Positions 9,639-17,685 of a stretch of DNA of 64,000 nucleotides are shown here, one piece after another; position 1 is the stretch's first letter, and each line of letters starts with the position of its first letter. The DNA is from Clostridium hydrogenum (GTDB lineage: Bacteria; Bacillota; Clostridia; Clostridiales; Clostridiaceae). A program made the position numbers and the translations under genes. The notes beneath the pieces were generated by a model. It was not told where the DNA came from and did not search any database. It was given only the letters and a program-made list of their open reading frames with translations. The stretch lies in the NCBI RefSeq assembly GCF_021432385.1, contig NZ_JAEACT010000003.1, forward strand, positions 248,001 to 312,000, read 5' to 3'.

Positions 9639-9689
9639 AGGCTATGTTTCAAATAAGTGCGAAAATCAACACTTATTTAAAACATAGCC
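9639..9689. repeat. ~50-bp palindrome, copy 1
   Basis: AGGCTATGTTTCAAATAAGT and ACTTATTTAAAACATAGCC form a near-perfect stem around GCGAAAATCAAC. The same sequence recurs near 19304 and 48344. It follows the terminator of the thi operon. Confidence 0.85.
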
Positions 9690-9699
9690 AATAAATAAA

Positions 9700-9752
9700 A
9701 ACAAAAAATTAATGCGAATCAAATTGTTCTTCTATACACTTTGATTCGCATT
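9700..9752 (-). terminator. Terminator of the thiazole operon
   Basis: On the minus strand AATGCGAATCAAA and TTGATTCGCATT form a stem with a 17-base loop, followed by AATTTTTTGTTTTT. It lies 37 bases past the tenI stop codon. Confidence 0.85.
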
Positions 9753-9789
9753 TCTAATTCACTGTCTAATAAGCTTTTAATTATATATC

Positions 9790-10368
9790 TTATTTTATAT
9801 TTTTTAAAAGCCTTTTTACAATTAACGGTTCTTCCATAATAGCTGACATCACAGCTGCTCCCCTAGCACCTGCATTTATTACATCTTTTATGTTTTTTTC
9901 ACTAATACCCCCAATGGCAATTACAGGTATCGTTACTTTGTTTATAATATTCCTAATATAATTTAATCCTTTACCCTCTAATCCCGGTTTGCAGGAAGTT
10001 TCATATACATTACCACAAAGTAAATATGCAGCACCTTCTTTTTCAGCCTCAATTGCTTCTTCTAAACTATGAATTGACACACCTGTTTTTATATTAAATT
10101 TTTCTTGACTAATAAAATTTTCAAATCCAGTATGATAAGCATATGCCTTAACCTCTTCCGCTACTCTTAAGCTTCCATTTACAATTAAATTTGCATTATA
10201 CTTATCTGTAATACTTTTAATTTTTATTGCCATTTCATAAAGTTTTTCATAATCAAGGTCTTTTTCCCTTAAAATTATATTTTCCGCTCCATATTCTAGT
10301 GCCTTATCTACTTTATCATATAAACTTCCACGCTTTATTAATTTCCTATTGGTAACCACATATATCAT
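9790..10368 (-). CDS. tenI: Thiazole tautomerase TenI
   Basis: A ThiE-like TIM barrel of 192 residues. It lacks the ThiE signatures: the INDR motif is IVNGSLRVA and the GQSD motif is absent. It carries GNVYETSCKPGLEGKGL near residue 115, which closely resembles the corresponding segment of Bacillus TenI as I recall it. TenI converts the ThiG product to the aromatic thiazole carboxylate form. Its place as last gene of thiS-F-G-H supports this over a second ThiE, a clear ThiE being encoded at 659. The ATG overlaps the thiH stop by 4 bases (ATGA). Confidence 0.88.
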   Translation of the reverse strand: MIYVVTNRKLIKRGSLYDKVDKALEYGAENIILREKDLDYEKLYEMAIKIKSITDKYNANLIVNGSLRVAEEVKAYAYHTGFENFISQEKFNIKTGVSIHSLEEAIEAEKEGAAYLLCGNVYETSCKPGLEGKGLNYIRNIINKVTIPVIAIGGISEKNIKDVINAGARGAAVMSAIMEEPLIVKRLLKNIK

Positions 10369-11471
10369 ATTGTACTTTGGAAATCCTTAAATACAGGATT
10401 ATATCCTAATTTTTTTATTGCCTCATACATTTCTTTTACACTTCTCTTATCATTAGTATCAAATTGACCTTCTCCCTTATCTTTACATGCATGTCCACCA
10501 ACTTCTGTTGATACACCTGCAGACATTTTTGTTACTCCTATAGGAATAAGGCTATCTCTAAATTTTGCTGGTTCACGTGTAGTTATATTTGTACCTGCTC
10601 TTGGCAGAAACAATTTGTACGCTAAAATAACCTGTACGATATTTTTATCATTAACCTCATATATATCATCAAAACTTCCCGCATGAGGTCTTATTCTAGG
10701 TGCAGACATTGATATCTCAACGCTTGGAAATTTATTTTGAATATAAGCTGCATGAAGTCCTGTAAAAAATGCTTCACTTCTCCATTTATATAGCCCAAGA
10801 AGTGCACCGGTTCCTATGGAATGAATTCCAGCCTCGCAAACCCTCTCAGGTGCATTAAGTCTAAATTTGAAATTCTTTTTAGGTCCACTTAAATGAACTT
10901 TATCATATTTTTCTTCATTATAGGTCTCTTGATAAATTGTTAAACTATCTGCCCCAGCTTCAACAAGTTCCTTATATTCCTCTACTTCTAGTGGATATAT
11001 TTCTATACATATTGAACTAAAATACTTCTTCAATATTTTTATGGCATCTCTTATATAAGCTACTGGTGTATGAATTTTTGATTCTCCTGTTAAAACTATT
11101 ATATTTCTCATGCCGGTTTCATATATAGCTTTAGCTTCTTTTTCAATTTCTTCAAAACTAAGCTGCTTTCTCGCTATTTTGTTTCTCACATTATAACCAC
11201 AATATGCACATCCATTTACACAATAGTTTGCAATATATATTGGAGTGTACAGTACAACTGTCTTTCCAAAATTCCTTAAGGAGAGTTGCCTAGCTTTTTG
11301 AGCTAACGGCTCCATATATTTTTCTGCTACTGGTGATAAAAGTTTTAAGAAATCTAATTCACTTAAGTTATCTTTACATAAAATATTTTCTATATCACTG
11401 CCTTTTACCTTAGATAAAAAATCATCAAAATCAAAATCTTTATATTGCTCTAATTTTTCATAAAAACTCAT
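10365..11471 (-). CDS. thiH: 2-iminoacetate synthase (radical SAM)
   Basis: Cleaves tyrosine to give dehydroglycine (iminoacetate) for thiazole formation; this is the anaerobic alternative to glycine oxidase ThiO. The radical-SAM cluster motif is CVNGCAYCGY near residue 85, with three cysteines in CX3CX2C spacing. Further family features are VLTGESKIHTP near 122, the ETYNEEKYDKVH stretch near 182 and MSAPRIRPHAGSF near 256. The length of 368 residues is normal. AGGAAG precedes the ATG. It is part of the thiSFGH-tenI operon, 11 bases after thiG. Confidence 0.96.
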   Translation of the reverse strand: MSFYEKLEQYKDFDFDDFLSKVKGSDIENILCKDNLSELDFLKLLSPVAEKYMEPLAQKARQLSLRNFGKTVVLYTPIYIANYCVNGCAYCGYNVRNKIARKQLSFEEIEKEAKAIYETGMRNIIVLTGESKIHTPVAYIRDAIKILKKYFSSICIEIYPLEVEEYKELVEAGADSLTIYQETYNEEKYDKVHLSGPKKNFKFRLNAPERVCEAGIHSIGTGALLGLYKWRSEAFFTGLHAAYIQNKFPSVEISMSAPRIRPHAGSFDDIYEVNDKNIVQVILAYKLFLPRAGTNITTREPAKFRDSLIPIGVTKMSAGVSTEVGGHACKDKGEGQFDTNDKRSVKEMYEAIKKLGYNPVFKDFQSTI

Positions 11472-11482
11472 TTCTACACTTC

Positions 11483-12253
11483 CTATCTTAAAAATCCAGT
11501 AAGCGGTGATGAAGCTTCAGCATATTCTCTTTTGCCACCAAGCTTTGCTATATATGCTTTTCTTCCTGCTTCAACTGCAAGAGAAAATGCCTCCGCCATT
11601 AGTACAGGATTATCGGCTGTTGCTATAGCTGTATTTACAAGAACGGCATCAGCCCCCATCTCCATAGCAAGTGCTGCATCGGAAGGCTTGCCAATCCCAG
11701 CATCTACTACTACAGGAACTTCATTTATTTCTTCGATTAAAATTTTTATCATTTCTTTTGTTCTAAGACCTCTATTAGTACCAATAGGGGCTCCAAGCGG
11801 CATTACTGCAGCTGCTCCCACATTTACAAGTCTTCTTGCATCCATTAAATCAGGATTTATATATGGAAGTACAACGAAACCTTCCTTTGCAAGTGCTTCT
11901 GTAGCCTTTATAGTTTCATAATTATCTGGCAGCAAATATTTATTATCTGAAATAACCTCTATTTTAATCCAGTTTCCGCAACCTGCTGCCTTTGCAATTT
12001 TAGCAAGTCTTATAGCTTCCTCTGCATTTCTAGCACCCGATGTATTTGGCAAAAGCTTTAAATCCTTATTAACAAAATTAAGTATGTTGTCTTCTTCGCT
12101 AGAAGTAGTATCTACTCTTCTAAGAGCAACAGTTAAAACTTCTGCCCTTGTTTTTTCCATAATTTCAGGAATTATTTTATTAGAACTTAACTTACCTGTT
12201 CCAACAAAAAGTCTATTTTTAAGCTTAGTTCCTCCTATAATAAGTTCATCCAT
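11483..12253 (-). CDS. thiG: Thiazole synthase
   Basis: Assembles the thiazole phosphate from deoxyxylulose phosphate, iminoacetate and ThiS thiocarboxylate. The start [18 protein letters not shown] and [11 protein letters not shown] near residue 42 are diagnostic; the latter region and KIEVISD near 98 hold catalytic residues, with the Schiff-base lysine in [23 protein letters not shown] near 155 and [13 protein letters not shown] near 180 form the phosphate-binding loops. At 256 residues it is full length. GGAGG precedes the ATG. Cytoplasmic, expected to complex with ThiH or ThiS. Confidence 0.97.
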   Translation of the reverse strand: MDELIIGGTKLKNRLFVGTGKLSSNKIIPEIMEKTRAEVLTVALRRVDTTSSEEDNILNFVNKDLKLLPNTSGARNAEEAIRLAKIAKAAGCGNWIKIEVISDNKYLLPDNYETIKATEALAKEGFVVLPYINPDLMDARRLVNVGAAAVMPLGAPIGTNRGLRTKEMIKILIEEINEVPVVVDAGIGKPSDAALAMEMGADAVLVNTAIATADNPVLMAEAFSLAVEAGRKAYIAKLGGKREYAEASSPLTGFLR

Positions 12254-12272
12254 TTATTAAAACCTCCAAATT

Positions 12273-13073
12273 TTATTCTTCACCCATTATTATTCTTAGG
12301 ACTGCATTTGCCTCATGATTTGCTGCTATAGAAACTCTTGGTGCCATAAGTCCCATGCCTGGTCCAGCACCATTTTCTCTGTCACCAACTAAATAAAAGC
12401 TATCATTTATTTTAGTTGTGCAAATTGAATTACTTGAAAAATATCCAGCCATACCTGAAGCTGCAACTATCTTTTTATTCTTCATTTTTGTAAGTACTTC
12501 ATTTGTAATTAGTGCTTTTGAAACAGGATTGTCAAAAGCTTCAACAATTATATCCACATCATTAAAAATATCTGCTGTATTATTTTCATCTATAAAGGTA
12601 TCTACTGTGTCAACCTTAACAAAAGGATTGCACCAGGATATTATCTCCTTTAAGGCATCAGTTTTTTTCATACCAATATGCTTAACAAAATACTGTTGTC
12701 TATTGAGGTTGCTTGGTTCAACAATATCAAAATCCACCAATAAAAGCCTGCCTATGCCAATTCTCGCTAGTGATACTGCCACGTTGGAGCCAAGTCCCCC
12801 AAGCCCAGCTATTCCAACAGAAACTTTTTTAACTTTTTCATGAACATTAGGTGTATGCCTAGCCACAAGCTGTGCTTCCATCTCTTCTTTACTTGGAATT
12901 TCGCCCTTTTTTATAAATACAATACTATCACCAGCTTTTAACGCTAAATCCTCTTTTACAATAAAACCATTATATATAACTAAATCCGCATCTTTTTTTA
13001 TTTGCTCTTTAAGACTAAAAAGTGTACTTTCATTAGAAACGTCTTTTAATTCTTCATTAACATAAATTTTCAC
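12273..13073 (-). CDS. thiF: ThiS adenylyltransferase, clostridial type with ThiS-like N-terminus
   Basis: E1-like enzyme that adenylates the ThiS C-terminus for sulfur loading. Residues 1-60 resemble a ThiS/ubiquitin-like fold without a terminal GG; the E1 domain starts near 75 with GIAGLGGLGSNVA (nucleotide loop), then DFDIVEPSNLNRQQY near 110 and IIVEAFDNP near 168. The start is GTG at 13073: GGAGG, which also encodes the glycine tail of ThiS, lies 8 bases upstream. The alternative TTG starts would place that site inside the gene. Its length of 266 residues suits the anaerobe ThiF class. Residue-level zinc cysteines are not obvious. Confidence 0.92.
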   Translation of the reverse strand: MKIYVNEELKDVSNESTLFSLKEQIKKDADLVIYNGFIVKEDLALKAGDSIVFIKKGEIPSKEEMEAQLVARHTPNVHEKVKKVSVGIAGLGGLGSNVAVSLARIGIGRLLLVDFDIVEPSNLNRQQYFVKHIGMKKTDALKEIISWCNPFVKVDTVDTFIDENNTADIFNDVDIIVEAFDNPVSKALITNEVLTKMKNKKIVAASGMAGYFSSNSICTTKINDSFYLVGDRENGAGPGMGLMAPRVSIAANHEANAVLRIIMGEE

Positions 13074-13074
13074 C

Positions 13075-13269
13075 TTAGCCGCCTCCAACAAACCTTATGA
13101 GTTCTACCTTTGAAGTTGTAGAAAGTTTTTTTTGATTATATTCATTTTTATTTATTATCTCCAAGTCTACTTCTACCACTACTTTGTCTTCATCAAGCTT
13201 AATTTCCTTTAGCAGTTCTTTAACGGTAATACCTTCTTTAAAGTTCATTTCTTTTCCATTTACTATCAT
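13075..13269 (-). CDS. thiS: Sulfur carrier protein ThiS
   Basis: A 64-residue ubiquitin-like protein that donates sulfur to thiazole as a C-terminal thiocarboxylate. It begins MIVNGKEMNFKEGITVKELL and ends RFVGGG, providing the required terminal diglycine. The codons for the glycines double as the ribosome binding site of thiF. GAGGTGGG precedes its ATG. It is the first gene of the thiazole operon, downstream of a TPP riboswitch, a terminator and a ~100 bp repeat. Confidence 0.95.
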   Translation of the reverse strand: MIVNGKEMNFKEGITVKELLKEIKLDEDKVVVEVDLEIINKNEYNQKKLSTTSKVELIRFVGGG

Positions 13270-13285
13270 AAACCCACCTCAATTA

Positions 13286-13384
13286 TAGTTAAACCAGTTC
13301 AACTATTGAAATTTATGTGCACCATAGCCTTAGAATATGGCATTTTGGTACAAATTAATTTCAAGTTTCACGGTGGTTTATCTT
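13286..13384. repeat. ~100-bp MITE-like repeat in the thiS leader
   Basis: The ends are TAGTTAAACCAGTTCAACTA and CACGGTGGTTTATCTTTA, with a central hairpin (GTGCACCATAGCC / GGCATTTTGGTAC). The same architecture recurs at about 30586, 40057, 55197, 57361 and 57460. Here it sits between the riboswitch terminator and the thiS ribosome site, so it forms part of the mRNA leader. Confidence 0.8.
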
Positions 13385-13389
13385 TATTT

Positions 13390-13430
13390 AAAAAATAAAA
13401 AGAGAGAAACAAAAACTGTTTCCCTCATAA
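13390..13430 (-). terminator. Riboswitch-controlled terminator upstream of thiS
   Basis: On the minus strand GAGGGAAAC and GTTTCTCTC pair (one G-U) and are followed by TTTTTATTTTTT. Its position after the TPP aptamer suggests attenuation. Confidence 0.85.
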
Positions 13431-13496
13431 TCTACTATTTTCCATATTCTAAATACACAAATTCTGCGCAGAACTTTATGTTAAATATGAATTAAC

Positions 13497-13582
13497 TATT
13501 CCCTACGTTGGCATTATCCAAATCAGGTTATGAGGGTCTGGAATCACATTCCACTCTCAGCCTGTCAACAGGCTCCCCAGCT
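13497..13582 (-). promoter_or_regulatory. TPP riboswitch upstream of thiS
   Basis: On the minus strand: CTGGGGAGCC, then GGCTGAGAGTGGAA, CCAGACCCTCATAACCTGAT, and GGATAATGCCAACGTAGGGA. These are the conserved thi-box blocks. The optional P3 hairpin is short. Ligand binding should favour the terminator at 13390-13430. Confidence 0.97.
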
Positions 13583-13605
13583 ACACTATTAAATTTTACA
13601 TTTTT

Positions 13606-13634
13606 AATTTACCACATTAAGAAAAAAATTGCAA
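13606..13634 (-). promoter_or_regulatory. Likely promoter of the thiazole operon
   Basis: TTGCAA and TAAATT on the minus strand are 17 bases apart, just upstream of the TPP aptamer. The -10 box is a moderate match. Confidence 0.45.
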
Positions 13635-13727
13635 ATAAATTATGTATTATTTTTGCAATGCTATTTTTTTTGTAAATATTGTAATTTCGCTCAAAATGCA
13701 TTAATATTATATATTGCATATATATAT

Positions 13728-13736
13728 GGGGGGGGG
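13728..13736 (+). promoter_or_regulatory. G9 homopolymer acting as ribosome binding site
   Basis: Nine consecutive G bases, after an AT-only run of about 20 bases, lie 6 bases upstream of the ATG at 13743. No other Shine-Dalgarno sequence is present. A tract of this length in AT-rich DNA is prone to slippage and could tune or switch translation of the downstream gene. Confidence 0.6.
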
Positions 13737-13742
13737 AAAAAT

Positions 13743-16070
13743 ATGATTATTTTTGGTACAAAATCTGAAACTCTTGAATACTTATCTAAGGTCATTACTA
13801 ATGCTAAAATTATTCCTCAAATACGCTTAACCGTAACTGAATGGATTAACAATAGTCATAAAATAGTTAATTTAATAAAAGAAAAAAATTGGATTAACAT
13901 TCCTCTAATAGTAAGAAGTAGCTCTACATCTGAAGATAATTCAATCCATTCATTAGCTGGGTGCTTTCTTTCTATACCTAATGTTGTTGGTGAAACTCAA
14001 ATATGCACTGCAATTACAAAGGTTATAGAATCTTATAAATCTTTAAATTTAAAAGATCAAGTTTTTATTCAACCTATGCTGAAAAATGTAAAGTTCAGTG
14101 GTGTTGCTTTTAGTAAAGATCCTAATTCTTGCAGTGACTATATCGTTATAAACTATGATGATTACACATATACTACAGATTCCGTTACTTCTGGGAAAAC
14201 TAATAATTTAAAAACCTTTTATTATTATAAGCATTCCAAAGTACCTCCTAATATAGATAAAAAACTTCTTCATATTGTAAATTTAATTAAGGAACTTGAA
14301 AGTTTACTTTCCACAGATTCATTAGATATTGAATTTGCATTTGATGATATGGACGATTTATACCTTCTTCAAGTAAGACCACTTATTGTAAACTTAGCCA
14401 CTCACAATACTAAAAATAAGGATTTTATTTACGAATTAAAACAAAAGATACAGCAACTTAATACAAAGCATCCCTATTTATATGGTGATAAAACTATTTA
14501 TGGTGTAATGGCCGATTGGAATCCTGCTGAAATCATAGGTATTAGACCAAAACCTTTGGCATTATCGCTTTATAAAAAATTAATTACAGATGAAATTTGG
14601 GCATATCAAAGAAATGAATATGGTTATAAAAATGTTATAGGTTTTCCCTTATTAATAGATTTTTACGGATTACCTTATATAGACTTGCGAGCAAGCTTTA
14701 ACTCATTTTTACCAGCTAACTTATCAAAAAACTTATGTGAAAAACTAGTTAACTATTATATAAACTCTCTTATAAAATTTCCTAGCTATCATGATAAAAT
14801 AGAATTTAAAATAGTATTTTCGTGTTACACCTTTGACACTGAAAAAAAACTTAATGAACTTTTATGTAAAGGTTTTAATAAAATTGAATGTAAAGAATTA
14901 AGTGATAGTCTTCAAAGGTTAACCAATAATATAATAACTGACAGCAATAAGCTGTGGAAAAATGATATACAAAAAATTATGGAACTAAAAAAAAGAAGAG
15001 AATTAATTTACAATAGTAATTTAGACATAATTTCCAAAATATACTGGTTACTTAAGGATTGCAGCACTTATGGTACCTTGCCGTTTGCAGGTCTAGCGCG
15101 CTGTGGATTTATAGCTATAGAATTCTTAAATTCTCTCGTTAATAATGGTGTTTTGTCTCAAAATGATTATCAATGTTTTATGAAATCACTTAACACCGTA
15201 AGCTCTAAAATTAGATACGATTTTAATCATATAAGTAAGGAAGACTTTTTAAATAGATATGGTCATTTAAGACCGGGAACCTATGATATTCTTTCTTCAA
15301 GGTATGATGAAAAACCTGACTTATACTTTGATTGGGGTACTTCAAATAGTGAAAAAAACTATACTAATACAAATTTTAGCTTATCTTCAAGTCAAATTTC
15401 TAAAATAGATAAACTGTTAAAAACATATAATTTTAATTGTAGCTGCGTAGAATTATTTGATTTTATTAAAACCTCCATAGAATTTAGAGAATACTCAAAA
15501 TTTATATTTACTCATAATCTAAGCGATGCTCTTTTACTATTCAAAGAACTTGGCTTTAAAAATAATTTTACACTTGAAGATTGCTCATATGCAAATATTA
15601 ATTGCATAAACGAATTGTATTCCTCTAACAAAAATGTAAAGCTAACTTTAGCCAATAGCATAAACGAAGGTAAGAAAATATACGAAACTACAAAACAAGT
15701 TATACTTCCGCCGCTTATAGTAAATTGTGCTGATATTTTAGCATTTCATGTACCAAGATCAGAGCCTAATTTTATTACACAAAAATCAGTAATATCAAAA
15801 ATTAAAAACATAGATACTTCTAAACAAAATCTAAAAAATAGCATACTAATGATTCCTGAGGCAGACCCAGGATACGATTGGATATTTTTGCATGACATTG
15901 CTGGTTTTATTACAATGTATGGCGGAATAAACTCACACATGGCAATAAGAGCTGGAGAACTTGGCATTCCTGCCGTTATAGGGGCTGGGGAAACCTTATA
16001 TAAAAAATGGTCTGCTGCAAATATTCTAAAAATAGATTGTGCAAACAAACAGGTTACTGTAATCAGGTAA
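13743..16070 (+). CDS. PEP-synthase-like phosphotransferase of unknown substrate
   Basis: A 775-residue protein built like PEP synthase or rifampicin phosphotransferase. Residues 1-225 are a pyruvate-phosphate-dikinase ATP-grasp domain (LIVRSSSTSED near 56, FIQPMLKNVKFSGVAFS near 115, DIEFAFDDMDDLYLLQVRP near 200). The middle (230-690) is not recognised. The C-terminal PEP-utiliser swivelling domain has GGINSHMAI near 727 with the phospho-acceptor histidine. True PEP synthase has a further PEP/pyruvate-binding barrel, not evident here. The start is ATG 13743; the frame is open upstream to 13629 but has no ribosome site. The gene is divergent from the thiazole operon and faces a HAD phosphatase. 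A role in modifying a small molecule or cell-surface sugar is possible but unproven. Confidence 0.7.
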   Translation: MIIFGTKSETLEYLSKVITNAKIIPQIRLTVTEWINNSHKIVNLIKEKNWINIPLIVRSSSTSEDNSIHSLAGCFLSIPNVVGETQICTAITKVIESYKSLNLKDQVFIQPMLKNVKFSGVAFSKDPNSCSDYIVINYDDYTYTTDSVTSGKTNNLKTFYYYKHSKVPPNIDKKLLHIVNLIKELESLLSTDSLDIEFAFDDMDDLYLLQVRPLIVNLATHNTKNKDFIYELKQKIQQLNTKHPYLYGDKTIYGVMADWNPAEIIGIRPKPLALSLYKKLITDEIWAYQRNEYGYKNVIGFPLLIDFYGLPYIDLRASFNSFLPANLSKNLCEKLVNYYINSLIKFPSYHDKIEFKIVFSCYTFDTEKKLNELLCKGFNKIECKELSDSLQRLTNNIITDSNKLWKNDIQKIMELKKRRELIYNSNLDIISKIYWLLKDCSTYGTLPFAGLARCGFIAIEFLNSLVNNGVLSQNDYQCFMKSLNTVSSKIRYDFNHISKEDFLNRYGHLRPGTYDILSSRYDEKPDLYFDWGTSNSEKNYTNTNFSLSSSQISKIDKLLKTYNFNCSCVELFDFIKTSIEFREYSKFIFTHNLSDALLLFKELGFKNNFTLEDCSYANINCINELYSSNKNVKLTLANSINEGKKIYETTKQVILPPLIVNCADILAFHVPRSEPNFITQKSVISKIKNIDTSKQNLKNSILMIPEADPGYDWIFLHDIAGFITMYGGINSHMAIRAGELGIPAVIGAGETLYKKWSAANILKIDCANKQVTVIR

Positions 16071-16091
16071 ATATATTGCGAAATATTAAAC

Positions 16092-16303
16092 CAAAGTACA
16101 AAGTATAAAGTACAGAGTACAAAGAAGGATGATTTTCTTCCGCTTTGCTACAGAAAATCTTATAACTTATTTTTGATTGCTTACGCAATCGCATCATTAC
16201 TGTTGTCAGCGAAGCTAACAACAGTTAAGTTTAAGATTTACCTGACGTAAGGAAAGGTAAATCATCCTTCTTTGTACTTTATACTTTGTACTTTGTACTC
16301 TGA
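16092..16303. repeat. Palindromic element with microsatellite-like ends, copy B
   Basis: The ends are runs of GTACAAAGTATAAAGTAC type units on the left and their inverse TTTGTACTTTATACTTTGTA on the right. Inside are GAAGGATGATTTTCTTCCGC and ACAGAAAATCTTATAAC, as in copies A and D, plus small hairpins (GATTGCTTACGCAATC; TGTTGTCAGCGAAGCTAACA). It separates two convergent genes. Confidence 0.8.
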
Positions 16304-16330
16304 ATAATAGTTCCCAATGTTTAAATAATT

Positions 16331-16867
16331 TTATAAATAATTTTCTACTACCATCCATTTTACAGCATCTAAAAGATTTTTAGCCGAATAATCTATTTGC
16401 ACTTTTCCATCCTGTTTTTCGTTTGCTTTTAAAGAATCGCTTCCAACACCAGTTTCTACTAATATTTTGTGTGCCTCTACCTTTTCAGCTGCTTGCATAT
16501 CAGTTAACCTATCACCAATTACCATACATTCTGAAAAATTTAATTTATATTCCTCTGATGCTTTTAGTAATAAACCTGTTTCAGGCTTTCTACAGTTACA
16601 ATGCTCTTTAGGACTATGAGGGCATATATATGCATTGTCTACTCCAAACCCTAACAATTCCTCTAAAAAATTTCCTATTGTAGCTTTTCCAAGTGAAATT
16701 CCTGGTTGATTAGTAAATGCAAAAATTTTTACTTTATGAGCTTTAAGTATCTTAAATGCTTCCTTTGTAAATGAATATAATTCAAAATCACCAGGATAAA
16801 TTACTTCACTGCCCCCGCCCATTGTTCCATCTCTATCAATAAAAACTGTTTTAATTTTATTCTTCAT
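16331..16867 (-). CDS. HAD-IIIA phosphatase, heptose-bisphosphatase/HisB-like
   Basis: A 178-residue HAD phosphatase. Motif I is FIDRDGTMGGG at residue 9, motif II AFTNQPG near 51, motif III with the RKPETGLL lysine near 93, and motif IV GDRLTDMQAAE near 117. A zinc-loop type CPHSPKEHCNC near 82 is as in GmhB and HisB-N. Such enzymes remove phosphate from sugar bisphosphates or histidinol phosphate. With no histidine genes nearby, a sugar-phosphate substrate is more likely, perhaps linked to the convergent PEP-utilising protein, but this is inference. Confidence 0.8.
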   Translation of the reverse strand: MKNKIKTVFIDRDGTMGGGSEVIYPGDFELYSFTKEAFKILKAHKVKIFAFTNQPGISLGKATIGNFLEELLGFGVDNAYICPHSPKEHCNCRKPETGLLLKASEEYKLNFSECMVIGDRLTDMQAAEKVEAHKILVETGVGSDSLKANEKQDGKVQIDYSAKNLLDAVKWMVVENYL

Positions 16868-17060
16868 AACCGTATCCTCATTATTATCATATTTTATATA
16901 TATTTAAAAAAGTTGTACTCATTTGACTTTGTTTACATTTATTATTATATTACAATATGCTTATATATTCTATGCTTTTAGTATTATTATATTAAAAGTA
17001 CATGCAATTTGATATATTTATTTCTGTTAATTTATTAATTTAATTTTTAAAAGCCATATA

Positions 17061-17112
17061 AAGACAAACCACTTGGTATTTGTAATTTCAATTTTCACGG
17101 TGGTTTATCTTT
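17061..17112. repeat. Short derivative of the ~100-bp repeat
   Basis: AGACAAACCACTTGG and TTTTCACGGTGGTTTATCTT are the two ends, with most of the centre deleted. The inner CTTGGTATTTGTAATTTCAA also resembles the repeat near 37157. The rest of the 319-base gap 16868-17186 shows only an extended -10 promoter (17147). Confidence 0.55.
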
Positions 17113-17146
17113 AATTGAACTGTTTTAACTCTATCACTATTTTTTA

Positions 17147-17155
17147 TGATATAAT
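17147..17155 (+). promoter_or_regulatory. Extended -10 promoter of the folate operon
   Basis: TGATATAAT (TGn plus TATAAT) lies about 30 bases before the ATG of the HD-domain gene; no good -35 is seen. Confidence 0.5.
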
Positions 17156-17186
17156 ATTCTAAAAAATATCAGCATAGGAGTTAGCT

Positions 17187-17672
17187 ATGGATAAACAGGA
17201 TAGAATAAATCTAATATTTCACAATAATAAATTCAATGAATACTTAGCTAAAAATAAAGTTCTAGAAAAGCACAGAAAATTTTGCCGTCACAACATAAAC
17301 CATTTTTTAGATGTGGCTAGAATTGCATACATAATATCACTTGAGGAAAAATTAAACTTAAAAAAGGATATAATCTATGCAGCAGCACTTTTACATGACA
17401 TTGGAAAGTGGCAGCAATATGAAAATGGTATTTCTCACAATGAGGCAAGTGCAAAACTTGCTGTAGAAATTTTAAAAACTGCTAATTTTAATGAAGCTGA
17501 AATAAGCTTAATAACCACTGCCATAAAAAATCACCGGCAAGAAAATACAGCTTCAAATTTAAGCCATATATTGTATAAAAGTGATAAACTTTCGCGAAAA
17601 TGCTTTAAATGCAAGGCTTTAAATGAATGCAATTGGGCTGATGATAAAAAAAATTTTGATATAACATTTTAA
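17187..17672 (+). CDS. HD-domain protein of the folate cluster
   Basis: A 161-residue HD-superfamily hydrolase. Metal ligands are visible as HNINHFLDVARIA near residue 37, ALLHDIGKW near 67 and HNEAS near 81; a C-terminal stretch CFKCKALNEC near 142 contains three cysteines. The ATG has TAGGAG upstream, and folP follows after 13 bases with its own AAGGAG, so it opens a three-gene folate operon. The substrate is not known; a nucleotide or pterin phosphate is plausible from context. I recall a similar HD-folP-folK order in C. acetobutylicum but could not check it. Confidence 0.8.
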   Translation: MDKQDRINLIFHNNKFNEYLAKNKVLEKHRKFCRHNINHFLDVARIAYIISLEEKLNLKKDIIYAAALLHDIGKWQQYENGISHNEASAKLAVEILKTANFNEAEISLITTAIKNHRQENTASNLSHILYKSDKLSRKCFKCKALNECNWADDKKNFDITF

Positions 17673-17685
17673 GGAGTTAATACAA

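Noticed and set aside
9790-10368. Second thiamine-phosphate synthase
   Set aside because: It lacks the ThiE substrate motifs and matches TenI in the GNVYETSCKPGLEGKG region; a clear ThiE lies at 659.
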